From: JAEXOD01 sp043805435
GTDB taxonomy: Bacteria > Bacteroidota > Ignavibacteria > Ignavibacteriales > Melioribacteraceae
DNA length: 64,000 nt
Direction of reading: 5' to 3'
NCBI GenBank assembly: GCA_043805435.1
Contig: JAZDHY010000018.1
Coordinates: 172,520-236,519, forward strand
The position numbers were made by a program, and so were the translations under genes. Under the pieces are notes generated by a model. It searched no databases. It had not been told where the DNA came from and saw nothing but the letters and a program-made list of their open reading frames with translations. How positions within the stretch are numbered: position 1 is the first letter of the stretch; every line of letters starts with the position of its first letter. Positions 1 through 10,100 of this stretch are shown here, in pieces.

Positions 1-1
1 T

Positions 2-1015
2 TATCCAAATGCCAATCACGCGGCTCGTATTTTAGGAAATGATATATCGCGTAAAAAACCCACATTATCATTGGTCCCCGGTGTGTTTAGTCAAGAAATT
101 CAAAATTATGCAATACTGGCACGCGCAATTGACCCTAAAACAAACGAATTAACCGGAATAACATTATACGATTATTCAAAGATTTCCACTATAAATATTG
201 TAACGGCAAAACAAGGGAAAATTTATTTTTCAAAAGATCAAACAAAACTTATTTTGGATCTCAAACAAGGCGAAATTCATGAATCGGATGTAACAAATTT
301 TTTACCCTATAGAAAATTAGTTTTTGAAAAACATAAAATTGCAATGGACGCCGAACAATTTGTTTTCCAACAATCGTCCGAAGCCGGTTCGCGAGGTGAA
401 CGTGAAATGGGTGCCGCCGAGATGTTGGTTATTGTTGATAGTTTAGGAGCAATAGATTCAAATTTTGTTGCCGAACTTAACAAAAAAGTAAAACGTTCGT
501 TTCAAAACGATAGTATTTATGCACTTAACAAAGCTGCTAACCGTATAATAAATTTACGTGGTGTATATTTTAGAGTAGAAGACCGAATTAAAGCAGTACA
601 AAGCAGTATGCTTGTTTCTGTTAAACAAATTTATTATAATAAAAAAAACATGAATGCTTATTGGGTGGAAATACATAAAAAATATTCGTTACCAGTGGCG
701 TGTATAGTTTTTATTTTTATTGGTGCTCCTCTTGGCACTATGCTGCGTAAAGGCGGGTTTGGAGTTGCTGCCGGCGTAAGTTTATTCTTTTTCTTAATTT
801 ATTGGGCTTGTTTAATAGGTGGTGAAAAACTTGCCGATAGAAATCTGCTTTCTCCTTTTTGGGGAATGTGGGGTGCAAATTTTATTCTTGGTGCGTTAGG
901 AATTTATTTGACCTATAAAAGTGCTAAAGAAAGTATTACAATTAATTTCGATTTTATAACCAAGTTAATTCCAAAACATTGGAAACAGCAAACCGAAAAC
1001 GATGAAAATACTTGA
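2..1015 (+). CDS. LptF/LptG-family permease, C-terminal part (runs off left edge)
   Basis: The reading frame is open from base 2 without a start codon of its own, so this is the C-terminal portion of a longer gene; an internal TTG at 71 is not a real start. LptF/LptG proteins form the inner-membrane part of the LptB2FG ABC transporter that extracts lipopolysaccharide from the inner membrane and feeds it to the Lpt bridge. A periplasmic beta-jellyroll-type stretch is followed by three hydrophobic segments in the last ~110 residues, including the family-typical segment around VACIVFIFIGAPLGTMLRKG. The stop overlaps the next permease by 14 bp, so the two are translated together. I cannot tell LptF from LptG from this fragment. 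Confidence 0.85.
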   Translation, partial: YPNANHAARILGNDISRKKPTLSLVPGVFSQEIQNYAILARAIDPKTNELTGITLYDYSKISTINIVTAKQGKIYFSKDQTKLILDLKQGEIHESDVTNFLPYRKLVFEKHKIAMDAEQFVFQQSSEAGSRGEREMGAAEMLVIVDSLGAIDSNFVAELNKKVKRSFQNDSIYALNKAANRIINLRGVYFRVEDRIKAVQSSMLVSVKQIYYNKKNMNAYWVEIHKKYSLPVACIVFIFIGAPLGTMLRKGGFGVAAGVSLFFFLIYWACLIGGEKLADRNLLSPFWGMWGANFILGALGIYLTYKSAKESITINFDFITKLIPKHWKQQTENDENT

Positions 1016-2084
1016 CAAATACTTAATAAAAGAATTTTTACAAACTATCCTTTTTGGTCTGTTTGCGTTTACAATATTATTTGTATTAATAGACTTAATG
1101 GAAAAACTTGATGATTTTATAGATCAAAGCGTACCTAATTTTATAATTCTTCAGTATTATTTTGTATTTATACCGGAAATAATCCGTTTAATGATTCCGG
1201 TTGCCGTACTTCTTTCGGCATTATTTACTGCCGGTAAATTGGCTAACCTGAACGAACTTACCGCAATAAAATCTGCCGGAATAAGTTTGTATCGTTTTAT
1301 GCTTCCTTTTATTCTAACGTCTTTTTTAATTTGTATTTTTTCTATCTATTTTGGCGGTTATGTTGTTCCAATTGCAAATAAACATTTAGTTTATCTTGAA
1401 CAGAACTTTATGAATAAGGGGGTTTATAGAGCCGGCAATAATATTTACTTTCAAGATACTAATACCCGTATTGTATCAATTTCGTTTTACGATGTTGTTA
1501 ATAACCATGCAAACAGAATAAGCATTCAGGAATTTGATAAAGCAGATTTAATAAAAATGGTATCGCGTATTGATGCAATACGAATGAAATACAATTCTAA
1601 AAACAGCAGTTGGGTATTATCTGATGGTGTTGTTCGCACCTTTAATGACAATAACGAAACTGCAACTCCATTTGTGGAAAAGAATCTTACTAATTTAAAT
1701 TTTTCGCCCGATGATGTTATAAAAAAACAAAGGAAAGCCGAAGAAATGACTTTACCGGAATTAAAAGAACAGGCAGAAGATGAATTTAAGGCCGGAAATG
1801 ATTCAACCCGTTCATGGATTGAATATCATTCGCGCATAGCTTTTGCTTTTTCTAGTTTGGTTGTTGTTTTATTTGGTCTGCCAATATCATCAAGTAAGCG
1901 TAAGGGCGGTGTTGCAATGCAATTTGGCGTAAATCTGCTTATTACCTTTGTATATCTTGTTTTTATGAAGATAAGCCAGGCTTTTGGGAAAAACGGAGTG
2001 ATGAACCCAATATTAACCGCCTGGTTTGCAAATATTGTATTTTTTATTGCTGCTTTAATTAATATTTGGAGAAATAGAAGATAG
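1002..2084 (+). CDS. LptF/LptG-family LPS export permease
   Basis: This is a complete 360-residue permease of the LptF/LptG (YjgP/YjgQ) family, the usual length. It starts with the typical MKILDKYLIKEFLQTILFG, in which the membrane-proximal helix precedes the first transmembrane segment. Membrane segments lie near residues 15-35, 60-85 and 95-125, followed by a periplasmic domain (about 130-270) and three more segments to the C-terminus, with the family-like LFGLPISSSKRKGG loop near 290. The start overlaps the upstream paralogue by 14 bp. The pair should make the two different membrane halves of LptB2FG. The order suggests lptF-lptG but I cannot assign which is which. Confidence 0.88.
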   Translation: MKILDKYLIKEFLQTILFGLFAFTILFVLIDLMEKLDDFIDQSVPNFIILQYYFVFIPEIIRLMIPVAVLLSALFTAGKLANLNELTAIKSAGISLYRFMLPFILTSFLICIFSIYFGGYVVPIANKHLVYLEQNFMNKGVYRAGNNIYFQDTNTRIVSISFYDVVNNHANRISIQEFDKADLIKMVSRIDAIRMKYNSKNSSWVLSDGVVRTFNDNNETATPFVEKNLTNLNFSPDDVIKKQRKAEEMTLPELKEQAEDEFKAGNDSTRSWIEYHSRIAFAFSSLVVVLFGLPISSSKRKGGVAMQFGVNLLITFVYLVFMKISQAFGKNGVMNPILTAWFANIVFFIAALINIWRNRR

Positions 2085-2130
2085 TTAAGGTTATCATCCC
2101 CTGCACTTGTTAAGTATTCAATTTAATATT

Positions 2131-2486
2131 GAGGAAAAAAAACAACACCGCAAGATAAATCTCGCTCTACAATTAGGCGTTAGTGAATTATAGAATGGCC
2201 AGATCAAATATTTTTTCTGCTATTGTTTGAAATTGCAACTTAAGATTGAGTGGTAAAAAAACAACACCGCGAGATAAATCTCGCTCTACAATTAGGCGTT
2301 AGTGAATTATAGAATGGCCCGATCAAATATTTTTTCTGCTATTGTTTGAAATTGCAACTTAAGATTGAGGAAAAAAAACAACACCGCGAGATAAATCTCG
2401 CTCTACAATTAGGCGTTAATGAATTATGGGATGGCCCTCGTAATTAATCTTTCCTCAGTTGTTTAGAATTGCAGCTTGAGATTCAG
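2131..2486 (+). repeat. Tandem 117-119 bp intergenic repeat, three copies
   Basis: Three consecutive units begin with aacaacaccg at 2141, 2260 and 2377. Copies 1 and 2 are almost identical; copy 3 diverges after about 60 bp, and a fragment resembling the end of the unit precedes copy 1 (about 2110-2134). Each unit carries a palindrome, GCGAGAT-AA-ATCTCGC, with one mismatch in copy 1. No reading frame is conserved through the copies. The arrangement resembles REP-like or satellite-type intergenic repeats. Confidence 0.85.
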
Positions 2487-2621
2487 AGATTTTGTTAAAA
2501 TTGAAAAATTACCGCAAATTCGAAAAAAGTAATAATTTTAGACATGGAACGCCGGAGTTCTTTTACGAAAACATATTAATATAATGTGAATTTGTACAAC
2601 AAGTTATACGGTTTTAAATAA

Positions 2622-2674
2622 CACCGGCATTTATGCCGGTGGTGTAACTAAACCAAAATTGGGTTTTAACCCAA
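2622..2674. repeat. Two adjacent perfect inverted repeats
   Basis: CACCGGCAT-TT-ATGCCGGTG (2622-2641) is followed 17 bp later by TTGGGTT-TT-AACCCAA (2659-2674). Both have 2-nt loops, so each can form a tight hairpin. Neither is followed by a T-run on either strand, so they are not simple terminators. They look like an intergenic palindromic element. Confidence 0.65.
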
Positions 2675-2796
2675 GCATAATAATGTTCGATTGCAACACA
2701 GATAAAATAACGAGAATATTATCACCCCCCAGTTTTAACACAGTTTGTTCAGCTCTAAAGCTTTGATAATATTAACCCAATTAATTTTGTTTCAAT

Positions 2797-2839
2797 CCGC
2801 GCGATAAATCTCTATCTACAATTACGCTAAGAAGAATTA
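2797..2839 (+). repeat. Degenerate outlying copy of the 117-119 bp repeat core
   Basis: ccgcgcgataaatctctatc and the following ctacaatta match the palindromic core and flank of the repeat at 2131-2486 with several substitutions. It lies some 300 bp away from the main array. The rest of the 2085-2912 noncoding stretch shows no gene. Confidence 0.6.
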
Positions 2840-2850
2840 TTTTTAGAATA

Positions 2851-2881
2851 AAAAAAACCCGCTTAAAAAACAAACGGGCTT
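2851..2881 (-). terminator. Rho-independent terminator after the DUF5723-like gene
   Basis: Read on the minus strand, AAGCCCGTTT pairs with AAGCGGG and is followed by an eight-T run. It lies about 30 bp downstream of the stop at 2913. Confidence 0.75.
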
Positions 2882-2912
2882 AAAAATTAATTAAAAACTA
2901 AAAATATTTTTT

Positions 2913-4358
2913 TTATAATCTCCATCTAGAGCCAAAGGCGACAGAAATTTTGGTTGCATCATTAGCCTGCATTAAACTTCCAAAGTTGTAAGCAGCAAAA
3001 CTAAATTCAAACACATTCCAATCTACACCTGTACCAAACGACCAAGAAACAGAATTATCCCTGCCGCCGGCAGAAAAACCGGTTCTAATAGGAAATATTT
3101 TCCATGGTCTCCATTCAAAACCGAGAGAAAATCTTGGTTTTTTACTATTTCTAGCTTCGTCATTAAAGCCTTGGTTATAATCAAAGGCAATAAGCAAAGT
3201 ACCGGGAAAAGATTTAATATAAGGAGCTTTATCTAATTGATAAGTTGCACCAATATGCAAAGCCGTAGGCAAATCAGTTGAGTATTCATCTACATATTTA
3301 CCTTCACCTGTAATTAAATCGGCTAACGAATCTCTTGTAGCTTGATCAGTGATATCATCAATAACAAGTGCTTTGTTTGAAGAATATTCGGCAACGTTTT
3401 TATCCCAGGTTACGCTACCAATACCCGTAACAGATAACCCAAAAGACCATACATCATCTAATTGTGCTGCAAAACCAATATCAACTCCAAATCCGCTGCC
3501 TGCAGGTTCGGGTGCAAATCCCATATTTTTGTGTGCATCAGTAGAATCAAAGTCGTATTGCACGCCAAAATCAGGTGAAAATGCAGCATATCCTAATACA
3601 TCACCCGTAGCACTAATATAAGAGCCGTCTGCAGCTGTTGTTAAAACTGTGTTCATCCTTTCTGAACGCACCATTGCATAACCGGTAATTAAATTTAAGG
3701 TTATGCCTGCAGAAATTCTCTTAAATATGTTTTGTTTTAATTCAGGAATTTCGCGAGCATAAGTTAAACTATAAGTACGCAAATATTGGGCATTAATTTT
3801 GGAATCACCAAAGTTATAAACCGATCCCGCAGGATTTCCTTCTAATGCAAGATCCGACAATTGTGCAGGAAGGTCGGCATAAAAACCAAAATTATCTGAC
3901 CATTTAAATCCAATTGACCCAATTTTAGGATCTAAATTAACAACAACATTCAAATAATCAATTGAAAAATCGGCTTGAACAAGACCACCATCAGCAAATA
4001 ATTTTTTAAGTCTGTCTTTATCTGCTTGATTTAAATAGCGGCTTACGGTTTTACCGTTTTCTTCAACACCGCCAAAAAAATAATTATACTCGCCAATAGA
4101 AATAAAATCGGTACCCCCCAAAAAGGTTATATTAGGAAGAGGTAAAACTGTGGCAAATTCAACTTTATTATTATTTTGAGAAAAAACTAAATTAGCAGGA
4201 TTTTTACCCACCGCATAAATGCCGCTAGAATGAGCAGTGTAAGTATTACCCAAAGCAGCCGAAACAGGATCAAGAATTCCAACCGAACCTCCCTGCCCAA
4301 ACATAGCTGAATTTAATATTAAAAATAAAACCACTAAAAATTTATTATAAGTTTTCAT
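2913..4358 (-). CDS. Outer-membrane beta-barrel protein, DUF5723/PorV-like
   Basis: The 481-residue protein has a Sec signal peptide (about residues 1-21, ending MFGQ). It then has the motif seen in Bacteroidota barrel proteins, in which a conserved ALGNT-type stretch is followed by GKNPANL near residue 50. Alternating hydrophobic and polar strands run to the C-terminus, as expected of an outer-membrane barrel. I think it belongs to the DUF5723 family or a close relative of FadL/PorV-type barrels, but the exact family was not tested. The start has AGGAG eight bases upstream. It lies 16 bp after the lipoprotein gene, so the two probably form an operon ending at the terminator at 2851. Confidence 0.6.
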   Translation of the reverse strand: MKTYNKFLVVLFLILNSAMFGQGGSVGILDPVSAALGNTYTAHSSGIYAVGKNPANLVFSQNNNKVEFATVLPLPNITFLGGTDFISIGEYNYFFGGVEENGKTVSRYLNQADKDRLKKLFADGGLVQADFSIDYLNVVVNLDPKIGSIGFKWSDNFGFYADLPAQLSDLALEGNPAGSVYNFGDSKINAQYLRTYSLTYAREIPELKQNIFKRISAGITLNLITGYAMVRSERMNTVLTTAADGSYISATGDVLGYAAFSPDFGVQYDFDSTDAHKNMGFAPEPAGSGFGVDIGFAAQLDDVWSFGLSVTGIGSVTWDKNVAEYSSNKALVIDDITDQATRDSLADLITGEGKYVDEYSTDLPTALHIGATYQLDKAPYIKSFPGTLLIAFDYNQGFNDEARNSKKPRFSLGFEWRPWKIFPIRTGFSAGGRDNSVSWSFGTGVDWNVFEFSFAAYNFGSLMQANDATKISVAFGSRWRL

Positions 4359-4374
4359 ATGTCATATCTCCTAT

Positions 4375-6024
4375 TTAGTCCTTTTCGGTATCAACTTTAT
4401 AATTAACAGAACCATGAAGTTTATATTTGATAAAATCTTTTGCACGGATTTTAACAAAAGTACTACCCCATGTTGAACTAGTCGAGCCGGTTGACTTAAT
4501 GAAAACTTCTGCTATAACATATTTTGCTTGCGAAAACAAATCAATTTCGTTTTTTGTTAATTCAAGCTTTATACTTTGAGTTGTTGGAGTTGAAGCAAAC
4601 CCTGTACTGCTATTAACTTCTGAAGGTGGCACATCAATTTCAAAAGCTCCTTCATCTGTATGAACTTTAAACAATAATTTGTAATTTTTATCAACAAATA
4701 TGGCACTGCCTTTTAAACCCATAGGAATATGATTTTCCACTTCAAGAGTAATACTGGCCGTATTAGCTTTTTGGACTTCAGTTCGATTATCTGCCGACAT
4801 TTCGATCTCTAAAGTATCTTTATAAGTAGCATTTTTAGATTTGATACTAACAGGAGCATTAATTGAAGTAACTATTTTAAATGAATCCCTATCTGAAATT
4901 ACTTGTTTTGTATTGGGTATATTGGCTAAAGAAAACTTACTTCCCATTTTAATTACTTTAGGTAAGTGTAATAAGAAATTTGTAACATTAGTATTGCTTT
5001 TATCAAAAGTACGAATAAAATTTTCTTCGGTACTTAACGAATCACGCAGATAATTTTTGCTATTAAATTGCATTGTAAGAGGATCGAACAATGAACCGTT
5101 TTTATGCTGGTCATAACCAATTAAAGTTAAAGAGTCCATAATAATACGAATATTCTTCATTTCTCCAAAAACACCTGCATTTAAAGAAACAGTAATATTT
5201 TCAAAATCCAAAGCATCTTTAAAGTTAGTTATTTCGTCACCAAAACCGGTTCCAAATTGTTGGAATGTGTATGGTAAAGTTGTGCGTTTAATTTTTCCTT
5301 CCATTCTGGAAAGTGTAATTGCGTCCGATTTAATTTTTGAGACAAAACTTATATCAAAAGCACCGCTTGCGCTAGCCTTTCCTACAAAATAAAACCCCGG
5401 TGCAGCTTGAAATGTATAAGGTTCAACTAAATCGTTAGCACCCTCAATAATGTCAAGTTCTGTATATGTATAGTCTTTCAAAGGTGTTTCAACAGATTTA
5501 TTGGTTCCGGCAGACATTGTACCGGAAATTTTTAGCACGCTTCCGTCCGAATTTTTTTTAAATCCCGGTAAAACCAATTCGTAATTAACAGGAAAAGCAG
5601 AAGTATTTGCTAAGTCTATTACAAAAGATCCACTTTTAAATTCTGCCTTAAGTAATCGATAATCCTTATCCGGATTATAAATAATTGAACTTCTCACAGT
5701 TCCATCAGTAGGAGTACCGCTTAAATTTAAGGTATCAGGTATTAATTTAACCCCTAGCTTTAGCGAATCAGTAACAGTAGCTTTTGTTTCCAAATTGCTT
5801 ACATATATAAAATATAAGCTGTCTTGGCCGGCATTAATTCCAACATTCGGGTTGTTACGTGTATCCAATATTTCGTTAAGCGTTAAAGTTTTATTAACCA
5901 GAGGAAGATTTAACTCTACATCCCATGTTGGCATAACCGGATCTTTTGGCGCATCAAAACACCCCGAAAGGAATGGAATAATTACCAAAAGAAGCAAAAT
6001 GAATCTTGTAAAAAATTTGTTCAT
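4375..6024 (-). CDS. Large secreted lipoprotein of unknown function
   Basis: I place the start at the ATG at 6024 (MNKFFTRFILL), because GAGG lies five bases upstream and a longer reading from 6075 would run through a terminator hairpin. The resulting 549-residue protein has a lipoprotein signal, with the lipobox LSGC about 24 residues in. The mature part is rich in beta-strand-like sequence and contains no catalytic motif I recognise. Its gene sits 16 bp upstream of a beta-barrel gene with the same orientation. A surface or periplasmic partner of that barrel is plausible but is inference. Confidence 0.7.
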   Translation of the reverse strand: MNKFFTRFILLLLVIIPFLSGCFDAPKDPVMPTWDVELNLPLVNKTLTLNEILDTRNNPNVGINAGQDSLYFIYVSNLETKATVTDSLKLGVKLIPDTLNLSGTPTDGTVRSSIIYNPDKDYRLLKAEFKSGSFVIDLANTSAFPVNYELVLPGFKKNSDGSVLKISGTMSAGTNKSVETPLKDYTYTELDIIEGANDLVEPYTFQAAPGFYFVGKASASGAFDISFVSKIKSDAITLSRMEGKIKRTTLPYTFQQFGTGFGDEITNFKDALDFENITVSLNAGVFGEMKNIRIIMDSLTLIGYDQHKNGSLFDPLTMQFNSKNYLRDSLSTEENFIRTFDKSNTNVTNFLLHLPKVIKMGSKFSLANIPNTKQVISDRDSFKIVTSINAPVSIKSKNATYKDTLEIEMSADNRTEVQKANTASITLEVENHIPMGLKGSAIFVDKNYKLLFKVHTDEGAFEIDVPPSEVNSSTGFASTPTTQSIKLELTKNEIDLFSQAKYVIAEVFIKSTGSTSSTWGSTFVKIRAKDFIKYKLHGSVNYKVDTEKD

Positions 6025-6041
6025 AAAAACCTCATCCATAA

Positions 6042-6074
6042 TTAAAAAAAAGACCGTATAGTAATACGGTCTCA
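6042..6074 (-). terminator. Strong rho-independent terminator
   Basis: On the minus strand GACCGTAT-TACT-ATACGGTC is a perfect 8-bp stem followed by nine T residues. It lies about 35 bp downstream of the T9SS cargo gene stop and just upstream of the chosen lipoprotein start at 6024. Confidence 0.9.
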
Positions 6075-6108
6075 ATTTTACATTAAAAAATTTTAAAAAG
6101 CAATAAAT

Positions 6109-7032
6109 TTATTTAATTAAAGACATCTTCTTGCTAATTGACATATTATTTTGTTTTAATTCGTAAACATAAACACCTGAAGGAAGAGAAGCAGCGTTAA
6201 ATGTTACTTCATAAACACCGGCATTTTTATAAGACGAAACTAAGGTTGTTACTTCTTGACCGGTAATATTATATACTTTTAATGATACTAACCCCGTTTG
6301 GGTAACGCTGTATTGAATTTTTGTGGTTGGGTTAAACGGGTTTGGATAATTTTGTAATAAGTCAAAACTTGTTGGAACTGAAGCAATAGTTTCTTCTTTT
6401 ACATCAACAATAGAACCGCGTCCGCCGCCAAATTTTGAAAAATGTGACAAATATAAATTTACATGAGTTGGTGTAACTTCAAAATTTAAGCCATTGCTTA
6501 AGAATAATCCGGCTACATAATAACCAAATGTAATATTATCAAAAGAAAGGTTCAATAAAGTAAATAAGTTATTTAAAGCAGCACTTCTAGGCATTTTAAA
6601 ATATGCAAATTTACCTTGGTTAAAATGGAAAAATTCATTTATAGGTGTTACAGCACCACTTTCGGTAATAACGGTAATACCCATAAACATAAACAAATCA
6701 GGATTATTATACTGACCGTTAACCGTACAGTTAAAATCCATTAAATTTATATAAATCGTAATATTTTCGTTTAAGGCTCCGGCATCTATTCCAAATTCGG
6801 CACCAACTAAAGCATCATAAAGGCTTTGCCAATTAGCTACTTCTGCCGGCAAAGTGGCAGCATCAATTGTAAAACTTGACCCCGTTAAAAAAGCTCCTGT
6901 TTCACTTTGAATTGTATAAACAGTTCCAGTGCAGGGATTGTGAACATTTATCTGGTAATTGACAGTATATTCTGTTGCAGATAAACTTATTGCAAAAAAA
7001 GCTATAAAAAAGATGGTTAGATATTTTTTCAT
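6109..7032 (-). CDS. Secreted protein with T9SS C-terminal sorting domain
   Basis: A 307-residue product starts at the ATG at 7032, with GGAGG five bases upstream; the in-frame TTG at 7044 overlaps that ribosome site and is not used. It has a signal peptide of about 20 residues. The last ~85 residues are a type A T9SS sorting domain: LLQNYPNPFNPTTKIQYSV, then VYNITGQEV, and a closing YVYELKQNN...SKKMSLIK pattern. The domain is cleaved or used for surface anchoring in known T9SS organisms. The middle region (about 25-215) has no recognised domain. It is monocistronic with its own terminator, and a palindrome lies about 90 bp upstream. Confidence 0.8.
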   Translation of the reverse strand: MKKYLTIFFIAFFAISLSATEYTVNYQINVHNPCTGTVYTIQSETGAFLTGSSFTIDAATLPAEVANWQSLYDALVGAEFGIDAGALNENITIYINLMDFNCTVNGQYNNPDLFMFMGITVITESGAVTPINEFFHFNQGKFAYFKMPRSAALNNLFTLLNLSFDNITFGYYVAGLFLSNGLNFEVTPTHVNLYLSHFSKFGGGRGSIVDVKEETIASVPTSFDLLQNYPNPFNPTTKIQYSVTQTGLVSLKVYNITGQEVTTLVSSYKNAGVYEVTFNAASLPSGVYVYELKQNNMSISKKMSLIK

Positions 7033-7123
7033 TTGTTCCTCCAAATAAATTAATTAAAAACTAAACACAAATCTAATAGAAAAAATTAAAATGTCAATAA
7101 TCCAAATGATGAGTGTTAGCTAG

Positions 7124-7142
7124 ATCACATGAAATATGTGAT
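7124..7142. promoter_or_regulatory. Possible operator: perfect 7-bp inverted repeat, CRP-like half-sites
   Basis: ATCACAT-GAAAT-ATGTGAT lies 92 bp upstream of the T9SS cargo gene and about 25 bp beyond the stop of the adenylate cyclase gene. TGTGA/TCACA are CRP-family half-sites, but here their order is inverted relative to the E. coli consensus. No T-run follows, so it is not an intrinsic terminator. An operator role is inference. Confidence 0.3.
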
Positions 7143-7166
7143 TTGTAACAAATATACGAAAAAAAA

Positions 7167-10100
7167 TTACTTATTAATGTGATCTACGTCAAACACTTTA
7201 TAAATTGCATCTTTTATACCTGTTACAAAGTACATATCCATCTTTCCTTTACCTTTAGCATCAATTTTACCGCGATATTCACAAGTAAAATAATCTTTTA
7301 CTAACATATAAGTAAATGCAGAAATATTTACCTTTGTCGGTTCGCCCGAGCTCTCCATTCTGCTGGCAATGTTTACTGTATCACCCCAAATGTCATAAGT
7401 AAATTTTTTTGTTCCAACAACGCCGGCAATTACCTGTCCAGAGTGAACTCCGGCTCTCATTTCCCATTTAAGTGCAGCCGTTTCATTCCTTTCCATAATA
7501 AATTCTTGCATTTTTAATGCTGCATATACAACTTTTATTGCATGGTCTTCCGATTCCGTAGGCAAACCACCGGCAGCCATATACGAATCACCAATAGTCT
7601 TTAATTTTTCCAAACCATATAACCCTACAATTCTGTCAAAACCTAAAAATATTTCGTTTAATTCATTTACCAATTTATCTGCGGGTAATATTGAGGCTGT
7701 AAAGGTAAATGCTTTAAAATCAGTAAAAAGAATTGAACTGTTTTTAAATTCGCGCGGTAAGACAGTACCATGCGATTTAAGTTCTTGAACTAAACTGGAA
7801 GGCAAAATATTTAATAATAATTCATCCGATTTATCTTTTTCTAGTTCTAAGTCTTTAGTTCTTTCACGTACCATATTAGCAAGTTCAATATTCCTTTTTT
7901 TCACTTGTTCGGTTTTCATTAAATAAAAACCATAAACAGACGAAATTGAAATAAAGATAAATATAGTTATAGCCCACCATGTTTGCCATATGGGAGGATT
8001 TATTTCAAATGCAAAAGTGGCGGGATCCGTATTCCATACTCCATCAGCATTACGAGAAATTATTTGAAATGTATATTTGCCGGGAGGTAAATAAGGATAT
8101 TGGGCATAAGGTTCTGTACTTTCAACCCAATTAGATTCCAAACCGATTAATTTATGTTTATAAACAAACTTTTCACGAGCCGTAAAGCCAACTGATATAA
8201 AGTCAAAACGCAAATTATTTTGTGTATATGAAAGCTGCAATTCATCCTTTGGGATAACATCGCTTATTTTTTCATCATCAATTATTCTAAGATTTTTCAA
8301 ATAAATAGGTGAGGGTGCTAAATTGGGCTGGTCATTTAGATTAAAATATGTTACACCTTTTGATGTGCCTATATATAAATTATTATGTTTATCTTTATAA
8401 ACTGCTCCGGCATTCATTTCACTTGAAGCCAAACCATCCTTAGCAGTATATGTTTTAAAAGCATCTTTTTTTAATTTTTCATAGTTTTGATAATCAAATT
8501 TAACTAAACCTTGATTTGTACCAATATATAAAAAGTTATTGTGTTCAACGGCAAAATAGCAATTATTACTAGGTAAACCTTCTTTAACATTTATATATGA
8601 AAACTTTTTCCCATCATATTTAACCATACCGGCATCTTGTGTGGCAAACCATAAATTTCCAAGTCTATCTTGTGTAGTAGAAAACACAAAATTGCTGCCA
8701 AGTCCGTTTTTAGAATTAAATTGTGTTAATCTGCCGCCAAAATATTTAAAAACACCCTTTCCATCGGTTGCAAACCAAATATTGCCATTTGTGTCTTCAA
8801 ATATATTATAAATCCATATACTGCCAAAAACATTTTTTAAGTCTTCTAAAGTAAATAACTTTTTAAGTTCGTCATCATATTCACTTATTCCGCCTTCCTG
8901 ACAACCAAACCAAATGTTATTTTTGCTGTCTTGGTATAAACAAACAACCTGATTATTAGCTAATCCGTCAGCAGTATTAATATGTTCATATTTGTTATCC
9001 TTAAATTTCATCACGCCATCAAACGAAGCAATCCATATATATCCTCGCTTATCTCCAATAATACTAGGGATATCGTTTCCCACCAAACCGTTTTTTTTGT
9101 TTAATATTTTAATAACCCCGTCTGAATTGATCTGACTAATTCCTAAACCGAAATGTCCTAGCCATAAAGTTTCAAAATTATCTTTAAAAATACTAAAAGC
9201 AGCATCATCAGCCAATCCGGTTTGCGTATTATATATTTTAAATTTTTCAATGGATAATTTACACACTCCCCCATCTTGGGTACCAAACCATAAATCACCA
9301 CGGGTATCTTGTAAACTGCATAAAACTCTATCGCTTGTTAACCCGTTCATTACCCCATAATGAACAAATTTATTACCATTGTAAGAAATAAGGCCGTTAC
9401 CATAACTACAAAACCATAAAATATTCGATTTATCTTCAATAATAGAAGAAATTCTATAACCAAATAAATTTGTCTTTTTTTCAAAGTCAATGAATTTATT
9501 CCCATCAAAAAGAATTATTCCGCTATCAGTCCCAAACCATTTATTTCCTTTTTTATCTTCATAAATGGAATAAATACTGGCATTATTTAACCAATCGGGC
9601 TGTTCAAATATTGTTATTTTGCTATTAACAATTTTAAATACACCATGTTCCACGGTACCAACCCAAACTACTCCATTTTTATCAGCAAAACAACTACGCA
9701 AGGAATCGGTAGGTAATCCATTTTCTTTCGAATAATACGAAAAACCCTTTTTATCAAGCTTCAATAAACCGCTTGAACCTGTTACAAACCACAATACACC
9801 TTTATTGTCTTCACAAATAGAATAGACTATTGTGGAATTATTTTCATTTCCGTAAAGGTATTTATAAAATTTTTTCCCGTCATATTTTGTTATACCATCA
9901 TTGGTCCCAAACCATTTATTTCCTTTACTATCTTCAAATATAACCCTAACGTGATCATCCGAAAGCCCATCTAATTTGTTATAATTTTGGAATGATACAC
10001 CATCATATTTAGAAACACCGGCTTCACTTGCAAACCAAATAAAACCGTCTTTATCTTGAATGATAGAAATAATAGAATTTTGGGCTAATCCATCCTCAAC

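Noticed and set aside
2131..2486. CRISPR array
   Set aside because: The repeated unit is 117-119 bp and the copies match across the whole unit, so there are no unique spacers. No cas genes are present.
6025..6075. N-terminal extension of the lipoprotein gene to 6075
   Set aside because: The extension crosses a strong terminator hairpin, and the ATG at 6024 has a ribosome site and starts a proper lipoprotein signal.
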